Origin: Pseudomonadota bacterium
GTDB lineage: Bacteria > Pseudomonadota > Alphaproteobacteria > Rhizobiales > Kaistiaceae
Reading direction: 5' to 3'
Length of the DNA: 6,853 bases
NCBI GenBank assembly: GCA_023433185.1
Contig: JAEZEN010000118.1
Coordinates: forward strand, 1 to 6,853
Positions 1-6,110 of the stretch are shown one piece after another. A program made the position numbers and the translations under genes. The notes under the pieces were generated by a model that did no database searches, had not been told where the DNA came from, and saw nothing but the letters and a program-made list of their open reading frames with translations. Positions within the stretch are counted from its first letter, which is position 1, and the number at the start of each line of letters is the position of its first letter.

Positions 1-2
1 AA

Positions 3-686
3 GCCCTTCGCCCGCACTTCCCGGCGATCGAGTGCTTCCACTACCGGGGCATCGCGCCCGGCTTCGCCGAAGCGGGGGAGACCTTCGACAAGTCGTCCTT
101 CAACCTCGCCTATACCCGCACGCTCGAGCTGCTGCGCCGCGTCCTTGGACCGCGCTACGACCTCGACAAGATCTGGGACCGGCACACCGAGCTCGAATTC
201 GCGACCCGGGCGGCCGACGAGACGATGCTGACCATGGTGCCCGAGCCCTATGTCAACCACGTGCCGGTGATGACCGGGGGCACCGGCCACGACGAGACGC
301 TCCGCTTCTACAAGCACCACTTCATCCCGACCGCGCCGCAGGACGCGCGCCTGGTGCCGATCAGCCGCACGGTCGGCGCCGACCGCGTCGTCGACGAGAT
401 GCTGTTCTGCTTCACCCATGACAACGAGATCGACTGGATGCTGCCCGGCGTGAAGCCGACGGGCCGGAACGTCGAGATCCCGCTGGTGGCGATCGTCCGC
501 TTCCGCGGCGACAAGATCCACAGCGAGCACATCTACTGGGACCAGGCGTCGGTGCTGGTCCAGGTCGGGCTGCTCGACCCCAAGCTCTATCCCACCGCCG
601 GCATCGAGACCGCGCGGAAGGCATTGGACGAGAACGAGCCCTCGAACACGCTGATGGCTCGCTGGAAGGAAAGCGAAGGGAAATAG
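3..686 (+). CDS. Dienelactone hydrolase-like / NTF2 (SnoaL-like) fusion protein, C-terminal part
   Basis: The frame is open from the left edge to TAG at 684-686, giving 227 visible residues with the N-terminus missing. Visible residues 1-50 look like the last strand and helix of a dienelactone hydrolase (alpha/beta-hydrolase) domain, ending in an RTLELLRR helix. Residues about 52-195 resemble an NTF2/SnoaL-like domain of the kind fused to carboxymethylenebutenolidase-like proteins. Recognisable segments are YVNHVPVMTGG (83-93), SRTVGADRVVDE (121-132), HDNEIDWMLPG (139-149) and EHIYWDQASVL (175-185). The substrate is unknown. The family hydrolyses lactones or esters, and NTF2 folds bind small hydrophobic ligands. 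At the usual G-H-x-F position of the catalytic histidine the sequence reads IAPGF, so this triad residue seems to be missing. Nucleophile and acid lie outside the window. The next gene starts 81 bases downstream on the same strand, so co-transcription is possible. The family call is from memory of homologues, not a search. Confidence 0.8.
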   Translation, partial: ALRPHFPAIECFHYRGIAPGFAEAGETFDKSSFNLAYTRTLELLRRVLGPRYDLDKIWDRHTELEFATRAADETMLTMVPEPYVNHVPVMTGGTGHDETLRFYKHHFIPTAPQDARLVPISRTVGADRVVDEMLFCFTHDNEIDWMLPGVKPTGRNVEIPLVAIVRFRGDKIHSEHIYWDQASVLVQVGLLDPKLYPTAGIETARKALDENEPSNTLMARWKESEGK

Positions 687-700
687 CCGCCGGAGGCGGC
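686..700 (+). other. Small GC hairpin at the end of the hydrolase/NTF2 gene
   Basis: The arms GCCGCC (686-691) and GGCGGC (695-700) pair perfectly around a GGA triloop and begin on the last base of the stop codon. No T-run follows, so it is a weak terminator candidate. It may instead be an intercistronic mRNA structure between this gene and the solute-binding protein gene. Confidence 0.35.
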
Positions 701-751
701 GCGGCCGGTCCCCGGTCACGCCCGCGGGCCGGTCGATTCGGCAAACGGGAC

Positions 752-760
752 AAGGGGAGA
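752..760 (+). promoter_or_regulatory. Ribosome binding site of the family 5 solute-binding protein
   Basis: AAGGGGAGA lies 7 bases before ATG 768-770. This spacing favours 768 over the second in-frame ATG at 780, which would put the Shine-Dalgarno about 19 bases away. Confidence 0.65.
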
Positions 761-767
761 GTTCCTG

Positions 768-2312
768 ATGGACATCGCAATGCTCAGCCGCCGCCGCCTG
801 CTCGTCATGATGGCCGCATCCGCCGCCCTGCCGCTCGCCGGCCGGGGCTTGGTCGCGCCCGCCATGGCTTCCGACGGCACCGTCACCATCGCCTACAACG
901 TCAACCTGCCGAGCTTCGACCCGACGGTTGGCGCCTCGGCCGTCAACCCGACGATCCAGGCGCTCTACCAGGCGGTCTTCGACCCCTATGTGGCGCAGGA
1001 ACCGGACCTCAGCTTCAAGCCCGGCCTGATCACCGAGTGGGGCTGGAACGACGACAAGACCCAGGTCCACATGACGGTCCGCGAGGGGGCGACCTGGCAC
1101 AACGGCGATCCGGTGACGGCGGAGGACGTCGTCTGGTCGCTCGAGCGGGCGGCCAACCCCGACAGCGGCAACCCGATCCAGTTCATCTGGTCGACCGTCG
1201 GCAACTACACGATCGACGGCAACCGCATCACCGGCGACGTCCTCCGCTTCGAGCCGACCTTCTTCATGTGGATGGCCTTCCTCACCGGCTATGTCCTGCC
1301 CAAGAAGTACTACGAGAGCGTGGGCGCCGAGGGCTTCGAGGCCAGGCCTGTCGGCTCCGGCCCCTACATGGTCGACGAGTACCAGCCCAACGCCTTCCTC
1401 CGGCTGAAGGCCAACCCCGATTACTGGGGCGGCAAGCCGGCCTTCGAGACCGTCATCTACAAGTTCATCCCCGATGCGACGAGCCGGGTCGCCGAGCTCG
1501 AATCCGGCTCCTCCGACGTCACCCTCGAGATCCCCTACGAGGAATTCGACCGGCTGAAGGAGAACCCCGACTTCACCGGCTATGCGACGCCGATCTCCGA
1601 CATCGCGATGATCTTCCTCAACGATGTCGAGCCGATGCTCGACAGGAACGTCCGCCTCGCCGCCAACTATGCGATCGACAAGCAGGCGATCGTCGACCGG
1701 CTGCTCCGCGGCTACGGGGTCGTGCTCGACACGCTCGAGGCGCCCGAATACTCGGCCTTCGACCCCGCCATCAAGGTGCCCTACGACCCGGACAAGGCGA
1801 TGGAGCTTCTCGCGGCGAGCGGCTATTCGCCCGAGAACCCGGTCCGGTTCACCATCCAGACCACCCGCGGCTTCAAGCCGAGGGACTACGAGATGATCCA
1901 GGCGATCGTCGGCATGTGGCGCCGCGTCGGCATCGAGGCGACCATCGAGGTCTACGAGATCGCCAAGCATTTCGAGCTTCGCGCCGCCGACCAGCTCGCC
2001 CCGGCCGCCTTCTACAACTGGGGGAACTCGATCGGCGACCCGACCACCTCGACCGGCTTCGCCATGTTCGGGCCGTCGCCGCACTCGGTGTGGGACGGCC
2101 AGGACCTCATCGACATGATCGGCCCGCTCTGGGGCGAGGCGGACGAGGAGAAGCGCATCGCGGGCTGGAAGGCGGTCTCGCGCTTCATCGCCGAGGAAGG
2201 GCTGGTCATCCCGATCCTTCAATACGTCCAGCCGATCATCGCGCGGAAGGACGTGACCGTCGTGCCCGAGGCCAACGGCATGCTCAAGGCGCAGAACCTG
2301 TCTCCGTCCTGA
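768..2312 (+). CDS. ABC transporter solute-binding protein, family 5 (peptide/opine/nickel type), Tat-exported
   Basis: This 514-residue protein has the usual length of DppA/OppA-type periplasmic binding proteins, which capture peptides, opines or similar solutes for an ABC importer. Residues 7-14 (SRRRLLVM) form a twin-arginine motif, followed by a hydrophobic stretch and a likely signal peptidase site after AMA at residue 34. The mature part begins with LPSFDPT (47-53), the usual family opening. The family signature spans about 86-130 (GLITEWGWNDD, then FRV/MTVREGATWHNGDPVTAEDV-like sequence). VGSGPY (195-200) and NPDYWGGKP (216-224) are further conserved landmarks. The start at 768 is supported by a good Shine-Dalgarno; Met5 would still leave the Tat motif intact. 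No permease or ATPase gene follows, and a stem-loop lies 14 bases past the stop. Partners must therefore be upstream of the window or elsewhere. The substrate cannot be told from sequence. Confidence 0.93.
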   Translation: MDIAMLSRRRLLVMMAASAALPLAGRGLVAPAMASDGTVTIAYNVNLPSFDPTVGASAVNPTIQALYQAVFDPYVAQEPDLSFKPGLITEWGWNDDKTQVHMTVREGATWHNGDPVTAEDVVWSLERAANPDSGNPIQFIWSTVGNYTIDGNRITGDVLRFEPTFFMWMAFLTGYVLPKKYYESVGAEGFEARPVGSGPYMVDEYQPNAFLRLKANPDYWGGKPAFETVIYKFIPDATSRVAELESGSSDVTLEIPYEEFDRLKENPDFTGYATPISDIAMIFLNDVEPMLDRNVRLAANYAIDKQAIVDRLLRGYGVVLDTLEAPEYSAFDPAIKVPYDPDKAMELLAASGYSPENPVRFTIQTTRGFKPRDYEMIQAIVGMWRRVGIEATIEVYEIAKHFELRAADQLAPAAFYNWGNSIGDPTTSTGFAMFGPSPHSVWDGQDLIDMIGPLWGEADEEKRIAGWKAVSRFIAEEGLVIPILQYVQPIIARKDVTVVPEANGMLKAQNLSPS

Positions 2313-2325
2313 GACGCGACCGCCC

Positions 2326-2355
2326 GCCGGCGCCCAGATCCCACCGGGCGCCGGC
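2326..2355 (+). terminator. Probable terminator hairpin after the family 5 binding protein
   Basis: The 10-base arms GCCGGCGCCC (2326-2335) and GGGCGCCGGC (2346-2355) are perfectly complementary with a 10-base loop. It starts 14 bases after the stop codon. There is no T-run, so it is either a GC-rich terminator without a U tract or a 3'-end stabilising structure. Confidence 0.55.
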
Positions 2356-2373
2356 CCGGGCGTTCCGACCCTT

Positions 2374-2389
2374 CCGGGCCGTTGCCCGG
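2374..2389 (+). other. Second GC hairpin downstream of the family 5 binding protein
   Basis: CCGGGC (2374-2379) and GCCCGG (2384-2389) pair perfectly around a CGTT loop, 19 bases after the larger stem-loop. The following CAATT is only slightly T-rich. It may act together with the first hairpin in ending transcription. Confidence 0.35.
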
Positions 2390-2562
2390 CAATTCCTCCG
2401 CGCGGCCTTGACCCGGGGCCACGCGGCGCCAGTTTAGCGCTCAGGAACGTTTCATTGCGGCACAACCGGTAGCGAACCATCCGGAGCTTTGCGGCGGCTG
2501 AAGGTTCGAGGCCCTGGGAATCGAGAATCGGGCAATGGAGACAACGGTCGCCATTGATGCGA

Positions 2563-2596
2563 ACGGGCGCGCCCGTGTCAGTGCACGAGCACGGGC
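2563..2596. repeat. Overlapping inverted repeats upstream of the RTX gene
   Basis: ACGGGCG/CGCCCGT at 2563-2576 is a perfect 14-base palindrome. GCCCGTG (2571-2577) also pairs with CACGGGC (2590-2596) across a 12-base loop that contains GTGCAC. The two pairings share bases 2571-2576, so they cannot form at the same time in RNA. The centre lies about 140 bases before the RTX start. It could be an operator or a leader structure; function is unproven. Confidence 0.4.
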
Positions 2597-2720
2597 CCCT
2601 GCCCTCCTATCGACGCTTTCGTCTGCTGAGACGCGCTCCGCGGGACTTTGCGCACGATCAAGAACACCTCCCGGATAAGAAGATACTTCTCCGTCGGCAT
2701 ACGAGGACCACGACAGCGAC

Positions 2721-4010
2721 ATGGCGATACGTTACGGAACAGAAGGCAAGGACAAGCTCGTCGGGGGAGCGGAAGATGACGAGATCCACGGGCTTGGCGG
2801 TGATGACGAGCTCCACGGCGGCCCCGGCAATGACGTGATCTATGGGGGGCCCGGCAAGGACCTGATCTACGGATCCGACGGCAACGACCAGCTCTATGGC
2901 GGTCCCGGCGACGACCAGATCCATGGCGTCCGCGGGACCGACTGGATCTGGGGCGGCGACGGCAACGATACGCTGCTCGGGGGCAAGACCGGCGAGAACC
3001 GGCTCTGGGGCGGCAACGGCAACGACCGCATCTATGGCGGCGGCCGAGACGACCTCAAGACGCCCAACAGGGTCTGGGGCGACGCCGGCAATGACCATGT
3101 CGGCGGCGACTGGGGAACCGACTACATCTACGGCGGCATCGGCAAGGACACCGTCTGGGGCGGGCGCGGCGACGACTTCTGCTGGGGCGGCGCCGGCAAC
3201 GACAAGGTGAGCGGCAACAAGGGGAACGACCAGTTGTGGGGCGGTTCCGGCAAGGACGTTATCGTCGGCAGCACCGGCAGGGACAAGGCCTATGGCGGCT
3301 CCGGCAACGACAAGGTCAGCGGCAACAAGGGGAACGACATCCTCTATGGCGGTTCCGGCAACGACAAGATCATGGGCGGGCCGGGGAACGACATCCTCGC
3401 GCCGGGCAAGGGCCGCGACTATGTCAACGGCAATGGCGGCAAGAACACGCTGAGCTACGCCGACATCTCCGGCAAGGGCGTCAAGGCCGACATCGGCAAG
3501 AAGAAGTTCGGCGGCGAGGCCAAGAACGACGTGATCAAGCACGTCGACAACCTCATCGGTTCGCAGGCGCGCGACATCCTGACGCCGGCGAAGGGCGGCT
3601 ACGCCTATGGCGAGGGCGGCAACGACGTGATCAAGTCCGCAGGTTCGGCGGTCATGCGCGGCGATGCCGGCAAGGACAAGCTCGTCGGCGGCAGCGGCAA
3701 GGACGTCTTCTGGCTGCAGCCCGCGAAGTTCGGCGCCGACGACATCCTCAAGTTCAAGTCCGGCCAGGACAAGCTCCGCCTCTCGGCCAAGGACTTCGAC
3801 CTCGGCAAGAGCCTGTCCAGCGGCGAGCTCGTCAATCGCTCGAGCGGTCACGAGGCGAGCGACAGCGGCGCCCAGCTGATCTACGACAAGTCGACCAAGA
3901 CGCTGTGGTATGACGCCGACGGCACCGGCTCCGGGTCTGCGGAAAAGATCGCCAAGTTCAGCAAGGGTGCACCCGGCTCGCTGAAGGTCGGCGATTTCGA
4001 CATCGTCTGA
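2721..4010 (+). CDS. RTX calcium-binding repeat protein, probable type I secretion substrate
   Basis: This 429-residue protein is nearly all RTX nonapeptide repeats (GGxGxDxUx), which fold into a calcium-filled beta-roll after export. About 26 units run from residue 6 to 245 in a 9-residue register, with small insertions near 87-137. Residues 244-288 match the spacer motif common in RTX proteins (SYADISGKGVKADIG, then HVDNLIGS and ARDILT). Two more clear units lie at 314-331. The last 100 residues resemble the serralysin-type C-terminal cap (LIYDKSTKTLWYDADGTGSG at 386-405), ending in VGDFDIV, a typical type I secretion tail. No protease, lipase, cyclase or adhesin domain and no signal peptide are seen. 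ATG 2721 is forced: the only upstream in-frame stop is TAA 2676-2678 with no start codon between. The Shine-Dalgarno is weak (GAGGA 2703-2707, 13 bases away). Odd points are one cysteine (154), ten tryptophans and about 39 lysines. No HlyB/HlyD/TolC genes are nearby. A structural or matrix role is inference only. Confidence 0.92.
   Translation: MAIRYGTEGKDKLVGGAEDDEIHGLGGDDELHGGPGNDVIYGGPGKDLIYGSDGNDQLYGGPGDDQIHGVRGTDWIWGGDGNDTLLGGKTGENRLWGGNGNDRIYGGGRDDLKTPNRVWGDAGNDHVGGDWGTDYIYGGIGKDTVWGGRGDDFCWGGAGNDKVSGNKGNDQLWGGSGKDVIVGSTGRDKAYGGSGNDKVSGNKGNDILYGGSGNDKIMGGPGNDILAPGKGRDYVNGNGGKNTLSYADISGKGVKADIGKKKFGGEAKNDVIKHVDNLIGSQARDILTPAKGGYAYGEGGNDVIKSAGSAVMRGDAGKDKLVGGSGKDVFWLQPAKFGADDILKFKSGQDKLRLSAKDFDLGKSLSSGELVNRSSGHEASDSGAQLIYDKSTKTLWYDADGTGSGSAEKIAKFSKGAPGSLKVGDFDIV
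3195..3410 (+). repeat. Two tandem 108-base units within the RTX gene
   Basis: Bases 3195-3230 and 3303-3338 are identical at 35 of 36 positions, both encoding GNDKVSGNKGND (residues 159-170 and 195-206). The offset of 108 bases equals four nonapeptides. The remainder of each unit (3231-3302 and 3339-3410) has diverged, apart from a shared GGCGGTTCCGGCAA-type stretch. This fits duplication of a four-repeat block followed by divergence, or local gene conversion. Confidence 0.7.
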
Positions 4011-4080
4011 CTCCGGAGAGGCCACCGGCGCGGGGTGAGAGGAGTGGGTCTCGGGTGCCGCGGCAGGGCCCGGGATTCCC

Positions 4081-4860
<780 letters not shown>

Positions 4861-4865
4861 GGCGC

Positions 4866-6014
4866 TCACCTCGATCTTCCGCGGCCGATGATCAGGTCGC
4901 GCGACTGGTCGATCAGCACGGCGATGATCACCACGGACCCGACGACGATGAACTGCCAGAAGGCCTCGACATTGAGCATCACCAGCCCGGTCGTGAGGAC
5001 GGCGATGATGAGGGCGCCGATGACGGTGCCGATCACCGTACCGGCACCGCCGAAGAGGCTGACGCCGCCGATGATCACCGCCGCGATCGACTGGAGGAGC
5101 AGTGCGTCGCCGATCACGGCCGAGCCGGCGGTGAAGCGCAGCGTCGACAGGAACCCCGCGATGCCGGCGGTCGAGGCCGAAAGGATGTAGAGCATGATGA
5201 TGTGGCGATCGACCGGGATGCCGGTGCGGCGCGCGGCCTCCATGTTGCCGCCGATGGCATAGGTGTGGCGGCCGAACTGGGTCTTGCGGAGCATGAAGAT
5301 CGCCAGGCCCACGACCACCGCCGTGATGACGACGGGCCAGGGGAGGATCGGGTCGAGGCGGCGGAGCGCCTCGCCGGTCAGTTCGGGCCGGTCGAGGAAG
5401 TAGAAGCCGCCGCCCTCGCCGTGCAGGTAGTAGAGCAGCGCATTGTTGCCATAGGCGCGGATGCCGGGCGGCAGGCCGATGACGGTGGTGTTCTCCGACA
5501 GGAGCAGCGACACGCCGCGCACGATGAAGCCGCTGCCCAGCGTCACGATGAAGGCCGGCACCTTGAGCTTGGCGATGATCACGCCGTTGAAGACGCCGAC
5601 CACCGCGGCGCCGCCAACCGCGGCCAGGAAGCCGGCGATCACGGCCAGGGGAAGCGGTACGCCGGCATTGAAGGCGCCGCGTATCGCAAGGGCCGAGAGC
5701 ACCGAGGCGAGGCTCATCACCCAGCCCACCGAGAGGTCGATGCCGGCGCCGATGATGACGAAGGTCTGGCCGAGGCCGAGCAGCAGCACCGGCGTGATCG
5801 CGACCAGGATGTTCTGAGAGTTCCGGAGCGTGAGGAACGACACCGACCCGCCGCTCGTCACCGAGATCGAGACGACGAAGATGACGATCAGGAGCGCGAG
5901 GAAGAACCACGCCCAGAGCTGGCTGAGGGTCAGGATGAAATGCTGGAGCGGCGTCTTCGCGCCGGAGGCGTCGCCGCCGTAGCGTCTGGCGAGCCGTGTC
6001 TCGGAATCAGCCAC
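4866..6014 (-). CDS. Sugar ABC transporter permease (FrcC/RbsC-like, BPD_transp_2 family)
   Basis: This 382-residue inner-membrane protein forms the translocation channel, probably as a homodimer. Hydrophobic segments include about 33-52, 68-90, 96-112, 122-145, 226-242, 272-290, 304-322, 324-345 and 352-369. Family landmarks are GAGIDLSVG (89-97), NGVIIAKLKVPAFIVTLG (143-160), FGRHTYAIGGNMEAARRTGI (247-266, the cytoplasmic loop that contacts the ATPase) and the glycine-rich GGVSLFGGAGTVIGT (316-330). It is somewhat longer than RbsC (about 320), through an N-terminal cytoplasmic leader and a loop at about 183-224. The start codon is GTG (6014-6012). An in-frame stop lies at 6041-6039 with no other start between, and AGGGG (6026-6022) stands 7 bases upstream. 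It lies between the binding-protein and ATPase genes in one leftward operon. Confidence 0.94.
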   Translation of the reverse strand: MADSETRLARRYGGDASGAKTPLQHFILTLSQLWAWFFLALLIVIFVVSISVTSGGSVSFLTLRNSQNILVAITPVLLLGLGQTFVIIGAGIDLSVGWVMSLASVLSALAIRGAFNAGVPLPLAVIAGFLAAVGGAAVVGVFNGVIIAKLKVPAFIVTLGSGFIVRGVSLLLSENTTVIGLPPGIRAYGNNALLYYLHGEGGGFYFLDRPELTGEALRRLDPILPWPVVITAVVVGLAIFMLRKTQFGRHTYAIGGNMEAARRTGIPVDRHIIMLYILSASTAGIAGFLSTLRFTAGSAVIGDALLLQSIAAVIIGGVSLFGGAGTVIGTVIGALIIAVLTTGLVMLNVEAFWQFIVVGSVVIIAVLIDQSRDLIIGRGRSR

Positions 6015-6021
6015 GCGATCG

Positions 6022-6026
6022 CCCCT
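6022..6026 (-). promoter_or_regulatory. Ribosome binding site fixing the GTG start of the permease
   Basis: Read on the minus strand, AGGGG lies 7 bases before the GTG at 6014-6012. No ATG occurs between the in-frame stop at 6041-6039 and this GTG, so the site supports the non-ATG start. Confidence 0.6.
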
Positions 6027-6042
6027 GCTGCCCGTCGATCAA

Positions 6043-6090
6043 GGAAAAGAACGATTTCGGGCGGAACGCTGCATGGGGAGCGTCCCGCCC
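6043..6090 (-). terminator. Intercistronic stem-loop with T-rich tail between sugar-binding protein and permease genes
   Basis: On the minus strand the arm at 6090-6079 (GGGCGGGACGCT) pairs with 6070-6059 (AGCGTTCCGCCC) as a 12-base stem with one G-U wobble and an 8-base loop. It is followed by GAAATCGTTCTTTTCC (6058-6043). It begins 20 bases after the binding-protein stop. The shape is that of an intrinsic terminator or attenuator. Because the permease and ATPase must be expressed too, partial termination or 3'-end protection of the binding-protein message is the likely role, raising that protein above the membrane components. Confidence 0.7.
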
Positions 6091-6110
6091 CGGTTCGAAG
6101 CGTGGGCCGC

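Larger units (their letters stand above)
2313..2720. other. 408-base intergenic region before the RTX gene
   Basis: No convincing gene is seen. The first 80 bases carry the two GC hairpins of the preceding transcript. From about 2440 the composition is visibly less GC-rich than the neighbouring genes. A plus-strand frame of 47 codons (ATG 2535, TAA 2676-2678) has no good ribosome binding site and no recognisable product. Inverted repeats occur at 2563-2576 and 2571-2596, with a short AGAAG-ATA-CTTCT repeat at 2678-2690. The RTX promoter must lie here if the gene is its own unit, but no good -35/-10 pair can be named. The best fragments are TTGCGC at 2648-2653 and GATACT at 2682-2687, with unsuitable spacing. 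Confidence 0.6.

Noticed and set aside
703..734. Direct repeat GGCCGGTC at 703-710 and 727-734 as an operator before the binding protein gene
   Set aside because: An 8-base G/C-rich repeat is likely by chance in this composition and has no other support.
1037..2437. 466-codon plus-strand open frame across the family 5 binding protein
   Set aside because: It is a +2 shifted frame of the real gene with Arg-, Gly- and Pro-rich low-complexity product and no family match; it exists because stops are rare in GC-rich codons.
2535..2678. 47-codon plus-strand frame ahead of the RTX gene as a leader peptide
   Set aside because: There is no good Shine-Dalgarno before ATG 2535 and the product is Arg/Ala/Ser-rich without regulatory codon runs. 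It is kept only as a remark in the intergenic entry.
2441..2722. 93-codon minus-strand open frame in the intergenic region
   Set aside because: No ribosome binding site, no recognisable domain, and it starts within the RTX start codon region; composition gives no support for coding.
2721..3460. The repeated DNA in the RTX gene as a CRISPR array or minisatellite
   Set aside because: The repeats keep a strict coding frame and 27-base (9-residue) period with the RTX consensus. There are no constant repeats with unique spacers.
4861..5910. Upstream extension of the ATPase frame through the permease gene to 5910
   Set aside because: The extension is an Arg/Pro-rich overlapping frame of the permease. 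The ATPase family begins at MAEPILSVRHL, with a Shine-Dalgarno directly before ATG 4860.
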